Assembly: GCA_021817185.1 (NCBI GenBank)
Contig: JAKAVU010000042.1
Coordinates: 2,683 to 13,067 of the forward strand
Source of the DNA: a bacterium
GTDB lineage: Bacteria > Chloroflexota > Dormibacteria > UBA8260 > Bog-877
DNA length: 10,385 nt
Reading direction: 5' to 3'
Positions 1-6,197 of the stretch are shown here, piece by piece (within the stretch, counting starts at the first letter, position 1; each line of letters starts with the position of its first letter). Made by a program: the position numbers and the translations under genes. The notes beneath the pieces are model-generated. The model searched no databases, had not been told where the DNA came from, and saw only the letters and a program-made list of their open reading frames with translations.

Positions 1-709
1 CCGGAAATCGGCTCCCCCCTTCACCGAGAACAGTATCGAAGGTGGTGCCCGCCCGCTCCTGGTCACCGTTGAGATGGGTCGCAGGCGCGAGCACCTGCGG
101 CTCGGAGACTCCTTCCGTCAGCGTCGGCCGTGGCCCCACCCGGCAAAAGTCGGTTACCTGCTTACCCACTGTGTCCGTGCCTGTGCGCACCGGCACGGCC
201 CGCGCGTTGCCGATGGTCGGTGGCACGTGGCCGCCTATGCGGGGCAGCGCGTTCTCCTCCCTGACGTGGCGGCATGGTCGATTCGTGACGACCGCCGGTT
301 CAGCCTCATAGTCGACCTGCTGACTGACCCGAGGGAGCTGGGTCGCGTCGCCCCCGCCTTCCAGCGCGTTGCGAAACCAAGAAAGCAGACTAGGCCACTC
401 GGGCCACTCGCTCACCATCTCCTCCATGGGTTCCGAGTGGCTCTGGCCAGGGCAGACGATCTTGTCCAGATCGGGAAGGGGCGCACCGAGACTCATCTCA
501 TCCATGCGATGAACGGTGCGTCCCTGCTCGATGAGGTGCTCCCGAACCGTGGCCTGCAGCCACTGGACCGACTCCCAGCTCAGTTCCAGCAAATGCTGGA
601 CGGTGAAAGCTCGCGCCCCAGGCACATCCGGCAAAGCGGATGCCGCAGCGATCCGTCCATCCTCGTCCAACCCGACCACCCACTCGCGGTCCGTCCGACA
701 GCTGGCCAC
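1..709 (-). CDS. Fumarylacetoacetate hydrolase (FAH) fold family protein, 3' end cut by window edge, divergent active site
   Basis: Reading the minus strand from a GTG at 709 gives 236 codons without a stop up to the window edge, so the C-terminus is missing. The start is set by a purine-rich ribosome-binding stretch at 710-726. The FAH family (hydrolases, isomerases and decarboxylases acting on oxo-acids, often in aromatic catabolism) is recognised from a block around residues 104-141: a WFRNAL segment, then LPRVSQQVDYEAEPAVV. VDYEAE carries the two metal-ligand glutamates of the family (E135 and E137). Further matches are RHVREENAL (147-155), a GK at 182-183 and LNGDQ (213-217). Odd points: the family motif ANDVSARD aligns with PTIGNARA (164-171), so its metal-binding Asp is gone, and the GxNYRxH segment near residue 88 reads GQSHSEP. 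It may be a pseudoenzyme, a very divergent enzyme or an early pseudogene. Family assignment is fairly sure; the substrate is unknown. Confidence 0.72.
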   Translation of the reverse strand, partial: MASCRTDREWVVGLDEDGRIAAASALPDVPGARAFTVQHLLELSWESVQWLQATVREHLIEQGRTVHRMDEMSLGAPLPDLDKIVCPGQSHSEPMEEMVSEWPEWPSLLSWFRNALEGGGDATQLPRVSQQVDYEAEPAVVTNRPCRHVREENALPRIGGHVPPTIGNARAVPVRTGTDTVGKQVTDFCRVGPRPTLTEGVSEPQVLAPATHLNGDQERAGTTFDTVLGEGGSRFP

Positions 710-803
710 CCTCTCCTCTCTCCTCCACGGACGTGCGCGGGACCGCGCCGCATCCAAGGGTTGCGAGCCCCAACCGCAGCTCTTGCCAGGCCAAGCTTGC
801 CGC

Positions 804-828
804 CTTGGTAGCTCTCTACGCTACCGAG
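804..828. promoter_or_regulatory. Inverted repeat upstream of the FAH-family gene
   Basis: GGTAGC (807-812) and GCTACC (820-825) are perfect inverted copies around a 7-base spacer. The pairing extends outward to a 9-bp stem with one G-T pair (804-828). It lies about 100 bases upstream of the GTG start of the minus-strand FAH gene, so it could be an operator or an RNA hairpin in the leader. No function is shown. Confidence 0.35.
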
Positions 829-1024
829 CTGATCCAGAGGTCCGGGAAGCCGTGGGTGGCCACGGACAGGCGGCAGCGGCGCCACGACTCGATCGATTCC
901 ATTATCGGCCTTGGTCCGACATTGGAGCGCGGTGCCAAACTCAGCGGTGACGCAAGGCTGAGGCTAGCCAACAGGGCCCGACTGCGAGCGGCAGGCCCGA
1001 GGGTCATGGGGGTTGGGTTTGCAG

Positions 1025-1063
1025 TCCTCCCTGGCGCCCACATTCTCTGGGCGCCAGGGAGGA
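1025..1063. repeat. Perfect 16-bp inverted repeat with 7-base loop (strong hairpin)
   Basis: The arm TCCTCCCTGGCGCCCA at 1025-1040 is exactly complementary to 1048-1063, with CATTCTC as the loop (1041-1047). The stem is GC-rich and would be very stable in RNA or single-stranded DNA. No T-tract follows on either strand, so it does not look like a standard intrinsic terminator. Possible identities are a palindromic repeat element of the REP type, a regulator site or a transcript-end hairpin. Confidence 0.8.
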
Positions 1064-1143
1064 TCCGGATGCCATCACGGAAGTGGTGCGGCAACGCGTG
1101 GACACGGTCTTGACCCAGGGGCTCTGCGGCGCATCGTGGTCAG

Positions 1144-1190
1144 TCACCGCCGGCGGGCCGGTGAGAACCCACCCTCTTCGAGGCTGGGTT
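1144..1190. repeat. Two adjacent inverted repeats
   Basis: The first pairs TCACCG (1144-1149) with CGGTGA (1159-1164). The second, one base further on, pairs AACCCA (1166-1171) with TGGGTT (1185-1190). Inside it CCTC pairs with GAGG across a TTC loop, giving 10 bp with one C-C mismatch. Tandem hairpins like these suggest a structured RNA or operators, but no known RNA family was recognised. Confidence 0.45.
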
Positions 1191-1295
1191 GGCCGAAACG
1201 CCCCGGGTGCGCCGGTGGTTCGGCGCGACGGAGTGCACTGTGCGGTCGGACTCGGTATATCTAAGCCTGCCTGCCCAGAGCGCCGCAGGGTCGAC

Positions 1296-1321
1296 CTGGG
1301 CACCGGGCATCAGCTGCCCAG
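1296..1321. repeat. 7-bp inverted repeat, with a third copy of one arm nearby
   Basis: CTGGGCA (1296-1302) is complementary to TGCCCAG (1315-1321) across a 12-base spacer. A further TGCCCAG lies at about 1272-1278, so the left arm could pair with either neighbour. This allows alternative structures if the region is transcribed. Function unknown; it may be chance in GC-rich DNA. Confidence 0.3.
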
Positions 1322-1376
1322 ACCTCCTGCTCGTGCTGACCAAGCGCAGGGGCCCGGGTCAGGCGCTGGCCATAAT

Positions 1377-1406
1377 TTGACTCCTGGCCGCCCTGGCCCC
1401 TAAGCT
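1377..1406 (+). promoter_or_regulatory. Candidate sigma70-type promoter for the operon
   Basis: TTGACT at 1377-1382 is a near-consensus -35 element within an AT-richer patch of otherwise GC-rich DNA. TAAGCT at 1401-1406, 18 bases downstream, matches the key T, A and final T of a -10 element. It points toward the operon and would leave a leader of roughly 140 bases before the GTG at 1556, containing a small CGGCGA/TCGCCG hairpin (1421-1438). This is a by-eye match only. Confidence 0.25.
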
Positions 1407-1555
1407 GGGTTCCAGGTAAGCGGCGATGGGGCTCGCCGTGGCTTCCCTGCCGAGACGCTCCCCTGCGGAGCTAATGGCCCCTGGCTTCGACTGATCCCAG
1501 AGACTAGAGGAGCTAGGGCCACCTTGGATAGCCGCATGCGCGGACTCCAGCCGCC

Positions 1556-2503
1556 GTGTTAGCGGCTGCCGTCGGACAACTGATCGCGGTACTCGTGGTG
1601 GTGGGCATGTCCCCGCTGCTGCGAGGCGTGATCGAGAATCTCAAAGCGAAGGTCCAGTCGCGCCAGGGATCACCCCTGCTGCAGCCCTACCACGACCTGG
1701 CCAAGCACCTGCGCAAGCAGCGCAGCCGAACTCCGCACAGCTCGGCAATCTCCGCGGTCGCTCCATACGTCGTGTTCGCGACTCCGATCGCATTCGCCAT
1801 CCTGATCCCGGTATTGACGGCAGCTCCCCTCAGCTGGGCATTCATGGCCGATATGGTCGGCAGCGGATTCGTGATCGGAATCGGCGGCTTCTTCACCAAC
1901 CTGGCCGCGATGGACAGCGGTAGCCCCTATGGCGGACTCGGCAGCAGCCGGTCCAGGTTCGTGTCCTCGCTCGCCGAGCCAACCTTCATAGTCGTCTTCT
2001 TTGCAGTTGGTTTCATCTCCGGGGGCACGGTCCCGTTCGTGGTCAACGCTGCCCTGTTCACCAGCGCAGCCCATATCGTCCCCAGCCACGCCCTGGTTGC
2101 TGCGGCGTTCTTGATGGTGATCCTGGCCGAGGCTGGACGCCTCCCCATCGACAACCCCAACAGCTCTCAGGAGCTCTCCACAATCGAGGGTTCGCGCCTG
2201 TACGAGTTCTCAGGGTCAGATCTGGCCCTCTTCGAATGGGGTGGCTACATGAAGCTCTTTGTTCTGCTCATAGTCTGGCTAAACGTCCTGGTGCTGCCCT
2301 TGGGTCTAGCCGGTGCGATCACGGTACCGGCCTTCGGGATTGCCATCGCGACCCTGATGGGCAAGATGCTGGCGGCGGCGATTCTCCTGGTGGGGATTGA
2401 GTCGGCGCTCGCCAAGATCCGCATCATGCGCGTGCCTGAGTACCTGGGTGGCAGTTTCGTGTTGGCCTTTCTGGGCTTGGCGCTCTACACGGTGGGACAT
2501 TGA
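1556..2503 (+). CDS. hyfC: NuoH-like membrane subunit (HyfC/HycD type) of an Ehr-like complex
   Basis: This 315-residue protein belongs to the NuoH/HyfC/HycD family. That subunit anchors the hydrophilic arm of complex I and group 4 hydrogenases in the membrane and couples electron transfer to ion pumping. About eight hydrophobic segments are visible. The N-terminal helix is followed by the family's cytoplasmic loop (GVIENLKAK, then LLQPYHDLAKHLRK, near residues 24-54). The loop with MDSGSPYGG lies at 119-127, and the acidic signature EAGRLPIDN at 192-200 is followed by QELSTIEG. Length is normal. The GTG at 1556 is the first possible start after an in-frame stop at 1529-1531; its ribosome-binding site is weak, although AGGAG occurs at 1508-1512. 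A nine-codon ORF (1536-1562) ends across this start and may couple translation. First gene of the operon; 21 bases separate it from the next gene. Confidence 0.9.
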   Translation: MLAAAVGQLIAVLVVVGMSPLLRGVIENLKAKVQSRQGSPLLQPYHDLAKHLRKQRSRTPHSSAISAVAPYVVFATPIAFAILIPVLTAAPLSWAFMADMVGSGFVIGIGGFFTNLAAMDSGSPYGGLGSSRSRFVSSLAEPTFIVVFFAVGFISGGTVPFVVNAALFTSAAHIVPSHALVAAAFLMVILAEAGRLPIDNPNSSQELSTIEGSRLYEFSGSDLALFEWGGYMKLFVLLIVWLNVLVLPLGLAGAITVPAFGIAIATLMGKMLAAAILLVGIESALAKIRIMRVPEYLGGSFVLAFLGLALYTVGH

Positions 2504-2524
2504 TGGCACTGAGGCTCGAGCCCA

Positions 2525-3169
2525 ATGCTGGTTGAGGTGATTCTCTCGGCGCTGCTGCTGCTGGTCACCTATTGGTTCATCGTGACCCGGCAACTGAGCA
2601 GCGCGGTGGCCGCCTACTCAGTCCAATCCTGGCTCCTCGGGCTGGTCTCCCTGGCGCTCTACGTGGACACCAAATTGATCGGTTTGCTGCTGTTCGGACT
2701 GCTCATCGTGACCGTCAAGGGCGTCCTCATCCCTCGGGTGTTCCGCCATCAGGTCGCCTTCGCCCTGGTAGCCGGCCGTGAAACCGCTTACTACGTGCGC
2801 TTTCCGACTGCGTTGCTGGTCGGCACAGGACTCAGCCTGGTCGGCCTTCTGGCCGCCACCAGGCTTCCCCTGGTCACTCAGCTGCTGCCCCCGTCGATAC
2901 TGGGGATTTCGCTGGCGGTCTTCTTGCTGGGCTTGTTCACCAGCATCGCTCGGCGCGACGCCATCCTCCAGGTGGCGGGACTGCTGGCGGCGGAGAACGG
3001 GCTGCTCCTGCTCAGCCTGGTGGTGGCCCCTCGGCTGAGTCTCCTGATCGAGGTCGCGATCGTGATGGACGTGCTGATCGCGGTCTTGGTGATGGGCTTC
3101 TTGGTCGCCCGCATGCGCGATGCCGGAGCCGGGACCGACACCTCAGAACTCACCCGGTTGCGCGGATGA
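2525..3169 (+). CDS. hyfE: NuoK-like membrane subunit (HyfE/HycP type)
   Basis: This is a 214-residue, almost wholly hydrophobic protein with six to seven membrane segments, matching the HyfE/HycP family, whose C-terminal half resembles complex I NuoK. It sits between the NuoH-like and antiporter-like subunits and contributes to the chain of charged residues across the membrane arm. Supporting features are the conserved VKGVLIPRVFRH loop (64-75), the AENG motif with a membrane glutamate (E157) and a second acidic residue in the last helices (E176, followed by AIVMDVL). The start at 2525 has GAGG ten bases upstream. Another ATG at 2503 overlaps the upstream stop (TGATG) but is in a different frame and ends after ten residues. 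The 3' end overlaps the next gene by four bases (ATGA), indicating translational coupling. Confidence 0.87.
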   Translation: MLVEVILSALLLLVTYWFIVTRQLSSAVAAYSVQSWLLGLVSLALYVDTKLIGLLLFGLLIVTVKGVLIPRVFRHQVAFALVAGRETAYYVRFPTALLVGTGLSLVGLLAATRLPLVTQLLPPSILGISLAVFLLGLFTSIARRDAILQVAGLLAAENGLLLLSLVVAPRLSLLIEVAIVMDVLIAVLVMGFLVARMRDAGAGTDTSELTRLRG

Positions 3170-4650
3170 TCGACTCCAGCCTCCTCCTGGCTATGCTGGC
3201 GGTTCCCCTGCTCGCGGGGATCGGGAGCGCCATTGTCGGCAGCGATCGAGTTCGCTACCTCCTGGTGGTTCCAGCGGGAGTGGCGACTCTGGCACTGGCC
3301 CTGACCCTGATCGCGCGCCTTCTAGCAAGCGGGCCGATCAGCGCGTTCGGGCGGTGGCTGTATCTCGATGACCTCGATGCGGTGGTGCTGCTGGTGGTGG
3401 TGGTGGTCACCGCCCTGGCCGGTGCCTACTCCATCGCCTACTTCCGCAGCGACGCCCAGGGTCACAGTTTGCGGCCAGGCGAGCTGCGCAAGTACTTCAG
3501 CCTGTTTCATTTGTTCACCTTCACCATGGTGCTGGCAACTGTCTCTGGCAACCTCATCCTGCTTTGGACGGCGGTGACGGCCACCACCTTTGCCGCCGCG
3601 CCGTTGGTCGACTTCTACGGTTCCCACGAGCCCCTGGAAGCGGCCTGGAAGTTCCTGGTCCTAGCCGTCGCCGGCGAGCTGATCGCTCTGCTTGGCTTCC
3701 TCCTCATCTACGAAGCTGGAATCGGCAGCCTCGGTGGTAGCTACAACTTTTCCATTCCCGTGCTGGAGCGGGCGGGCTCGCATCTGAACGCCTCCCTCGG
3801 TGCCGTCGGCTTTTTGATGGTGCTGGTGGGCTTTGGCACCAAGGCCGGCTTGGCCCCAATGCACACCTGGTTGCCGGACGCTCACAGCCAGGCCCCAGCT
3901 CCGGTCTGCGCCATCCTCTCGGGCGCCGAGTTGAACTGCGCAATGCTGGCCATCGTGAGGGTGCTGGCGTTGGTCACTCCGGCCAACCACAAACAAGCCG
4001 CCGGTCTGCATGACGCGCTGCTCGCCTTCGGCCTGCTTTCCATGGTGGTGGGAGCCATCTTCCTGATCTCCCAGCGCAACTTCAAGCGTCTCCTGGCGTA
4101 CTCGTCGGTGGAACAGATGGGCCTGATCGCTGCCGGCTTTGGCCTCGGTGCACCGATCGCGGCCGTGGGCGCATCGCTGCAGATGATCACCCACAGCCTC
4201 GCCAAGAGCCTCATGTTCTTCAACTCCGGAAACTTGCTCTTGCGCTTTCGCACCACCACCATTGACGAGGTTCGGGGAGCGATTCGGGTGGCTCCCGCCT
4301 CCGCGATCCTGGTGATCACGGGGGCGCTGGCGATTGCTGGAGCCCCACCGTTTGGGCTGTTCATCTCCGAGTTCAGCATCATCGAGGGCGCTCTGGTCAA
4401 CCACGCCTGGGCGGTGGCTGCGGGGATTGCCGCAATCTTGCTGGTGGCCTTCCTGGCTCTGATGGCCCCCTTCAACCGAATTGTCTTTGGCCAGGGCAGG
4501 GGAGAGCCTCTGCCCCCAAGAGCCGAGCTCGGCCTGGGGGTGCTGGTACCGGGCTACCTTCTCTTGGGAGCCGTCTTGCTGCTGGGGGTGTGGATTCCAG
4601 GCCCTCTGCATTCGATTCTGGTAGGCGCCAGCCGGGTGGCCCTGCGATGA
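3166..4650 (+). CDS. hyfF: Antiporter-like membrane subunit (NuoM/N, HyfF/HycQ type) lacking the TM5 glutamate
   Basis: This 494-residue membrane protein has the proton-antiporter (Proton_antipo_M) domain of NuoL/M/N and HyfF/HycQ, the ion-translocating subunits of complex I-like enzymes. Visible signatures are GFGTKAGLAPMHTWLPDAH (222-240) with the channel lysine K226, the following SGAELN, and THSLAKSLMF with H343 and K347. EAAWKFLVLA supplies K162. The equivalent of the TM5 glutamate, which I recall as W-x-A-x-E-x-T-T in relatives, reads WTAVTATT here (134-141), placing Thr at position 138. A glutamate occurs one helix later at E171. The start overlaps the preceding stop by four bases (ATGA), and the end overlaps the next gene in the same way. 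The family call is firm. Whether this subunit still moves protons is open. Confidence 0.9.
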   Translation: MIDSSLLLAMLAVPLLAGIGSAIVGSDRVRYLLVVPAGVATLALALTLIARLLASGPISAFGRWLYLDDLDAVVLLVVVVVTALAGAYSIAYFRSDAQGHSLRPGELRKYFSLFHLFTFTMVLATVSGNLILLWTAVTATTFAAAPLVDFYGSHEPLEAAWKFLVLAVAGELIALLGFLLIYEAGIGSLGGSYNFSIPVLERAGSHLNASLGAVGFLMVLVGFGTKAGLAPMHTWLPDAHSQAPAPVCAILSGAELNCAMLAIVRVLALVTPANHKQAAGLHDALLAFGLLSMVVGAIFLISQRNFKRLLAYSSVEQMGLIAAGFGLGAPIAAVGASLQMITHSLAKSLMFFNSGNLLLRFRTTTIDEVRGAIRVAPASAILVITGALAIAGAPPFGLFISEFSIIEGALVNHAWAVAAGIAAILLVAFLALMAPFNRIVFGQGRGEPLPPRAELGLGVLVPGYLLLGAVLLLGVWIPGPLHSILVGASRVALR

Positions 4651-6197
4651 TGTCCAGCCCTACCGCCTTGAGCATCGCCACCGCAGCCGGGCTGGAGGCG
4701 AAACTCAACGCGCCTGATGAACTGGTGGCCCACTGCCCGGAGGCAGACCTGGCACGCAAACTGGGACATCTAGTCCAGGAGATGGATCTGGCCGACCTGT
4801 TTGCCACCACTGTGCCAGGACGGAATCCCCGCCTGACCGCGGTGCTGGAGGTGCCCGGTGACCGGTCCTGGCTGGTGGTTCACAGCGATCTGAGTCAGGC
4901 GGAATTCCCAAGCCTAGCCGCCATCTCGCATGCGGCCAGCTGGTATGAGCGCGACATCCTGGAAATGCACGGGCTGGTTCCTCAAGGACATCCGGCACCC
5001 CACCCGCTGCGACAGGGCGAGCCATCGGTTATCGATCGTGCACACGGAGAGCGGCATCATCAAAGCGGGCTGGGGTTGGCACCTCGAACAGCGCGCCGGC
5101 CAGCCGTGACGGGCCAGGGGGTCTTCGAACTGCCCCTTGGCCCAGTGCGCAGCGGGCCCCAGGAGTCCGGCGGGTTCACCTTCTTCTCCGGCGGGGAGGA
5201 CATTGTGATCACGGACATGACCTTGGGCTTCAAGTTCCGGGCCATCGAGCGCATTGCGGAGGGCCGGTCGCCTGAGAACGTCATTCCTCTCGCTGAACGG
5301 CTGGCAGGCACGTCGTCCTTCGCCAACGCGCTCGCCTTCGCCCGTGCAGTGGAGCGCGTGCTGGGGACCTCAGCCTCACTTCCAGAACAGTTCACGCGGA
5401 CGCTCTTTGCTGAGCTGGAGAGGACCCACAGCCACCTGGGAGTGATCGGCCACTTGGCCGAGGCGACCGGGCTGCAGGTGGCAGCCGCCCAGTACAGCAT
5501 GCTCCGGGAAGACGTCCTGCGTGCGGCCGGACGGCTGGCAGGGCACAGGTACCTGCGCGGGATAGTGCGGATCGGCGGCACCGCGATTGTGCCCTCGCCC
5601 TCGGCCCGTTCGTGGCTGCGGTCGCAGGTCGGAGCTTGGCGGTCCCAAACCCAGCGCTTGCACCACCTTCTGCAGGAGACCTCCACCTTCGTGGACAGGC
5701 TCGAGACCACCGCCTTTCTAAAGCCAGCCTATGCCGCCGAACACAACCTGGTGGGCCCGGTGGGACGCGCCAGCGGGATCGACCACGACGTTCGTCGGGA
5801 CCATCCCTACGGCGCCTACCCGCGGGTGCAGCTCCTGGTTCCCGTGCTCAGCGAGGGGGACGCCAAAGCTCGTTTTGTGCTGCACGCCATGGAGCTGGAA
5901 CAGAGCTTCGCAATTTTGGCCCAGTTGCTCGAGACATGGCCAGACGACTCCGCGCCGGTCCCGGCCCCGGCCGTGCGCTCAGGTTCCGCTCTGGGCTGGG
6001 CAGAGGCGCCCGGTGGCGAGACCGTGCATTTCGTCGCGCTGGACGAGCGCGGACTGGTGACCAGGTGGCGTGCCCGTCCGCCTGCGGTGGTCAATTGGCA
6101 CCCCTTCGCGCACGCTTGCGCCAGCGGCAACAACCTGACCGACTTTCCAGTGATTGAGGCCAGCTTCGGGCTTTCCCATGCGGAGTTCGACCGATGA
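4647..6197 (+). CDS. hyfG: Fused NuoC-NuoD-like large subunit (HyfG/HycE type) without [NiFe] ligands
   Basis: From the ATG at 4647 this is a 516-residue protein. Residues about 30-125 form a NuoC-like domain ending in the signature WYERDILEMHGL (99-110) and QGHP. Residues about 160-516 are NuoD/hydrogenase-large-subunit-like, with LGPVRSGPQESGG (164-176), ERIAEG (201-206), LERTHSHLG (257-265) and RASGIDHDVRRDHPYGAY (374-391). In group 4 hydrogenases the segment RxCGxCSF binds nickel. Here it reads RLAGTSSF (218-225), and the C-terminal DPCxxC is replaced by DFPVIEASF (499-507). Only two cysteines remain (C30, C491), neither in a ligand position. The complex I quinone-site His and Tyr align with R168 and G221. 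This is the Ehr pattern. An ATG-proximal extension to 4590 is possible but less likely than the ATGA overlap start. The next gene also overlaps by four bases. Annotation as a hydrogenase or formate hydrogenlyase would be misleading. Confidence 0.9.
   Translation: MMSSPTALSIATAAGLEAKLNAPDELVAHCPEADLARKLGHLVQEMDLADLFATTVPGRNPRLTAVLEVPGDRSWLVVHSDLSQAEFPSLAAISHAASWYERDILEMHGLVPQGHPAPHPLRQGEPSVIDRAHGERHHQSGLGLAPRTARRPAVTGQGVFELPLGPVRSGPQESGGFTFFSGGEDIVITDMTLGFKFRAIERIAEGRSPENVIPLAERLAGTSSFANALAFARAVERVLGTSASLPEQFTRTLFAELERTHSHLGVIGHLAEATGLQVAAAQYSMLREDVLRAAGRLAGHRYLRGIVRIGGTAIVPSPSARSWLRSQVGAWRSQTQRLHHLLQETSTFVDRLETTAFLKPAYAAEHNLVGPVGRASGIDHDVRRDHPYGAYPRVQLLVPVLSEGDAKARFVLHAMELEQSFAILAQLLETWPDDSAPVPAPAVRSGSALGWAEAPGGETVHFVALDERGLVTRWRARPPAVVNWHPFAHACASGNNLTDFPVIEASFGLSHAEFDR

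Larger units (their letters stand above)
710..1555. other. Divergent intergenic region without a convincing gene
   Basis: This 846-base stretch separates the minus-strand FAH gene from the plus-strand operon. Several open frames cross it on both strands. None shows a recognisable domain, a good ribosome-binding site or protein-like composition, as expected by chance at this GC content. It does contain inverted repeats (804-828, 1025-1063, 1144-1164, 1166-1190, 1296-1321, 1421-1438) and AT-richer patches near 1256-1264 and 1371-1382. It should hold the promoters of both flanking transcription units. Confidence 0.6.

Noticed and set aside
74..811. 245-codon plus-strand ORF over the left end
   Set aside because: It is antisense to the FAH-family gene, whose minus-strand frame gives clear family motifs; the plus-strand peptide has no recognisable domain.
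804..880. GGTAGCTC-like sequence resembling a tRNA D-arm
   Set aside because: No acceptor stem, anticodon arm or T-loop sequence can be fitted around it on either strand.
816..1303. Overlapping ORFs on both strands suggesting a transposase remnant
   Set aside because: No transposase motif, terminal repeat pair or target duplication could be recognised.
3376..3412. GTGGTG/CTGGTG repeat that looks like a microsatellite and gives a His-rich antisense peptide
   Set aside because: It encodes a Leu/Val-rich membrane helix in the HyfF-like protein, so codon repetition explains it.
3661..4611. 316-codon minus-strand ORF
   Set aside because: Lies wholly antisense to the HyfF-like gene; its His/Gln/Gly-rich composition is typical of a high-GC shadow frame.
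4590..4646. Possible 19-residue N-terminal extension of the large subunit
   Set aside because: It would lie inside the previous gene, adds non-conserved sequence, and the ATGA overlap at 4647 fits the other junctions.
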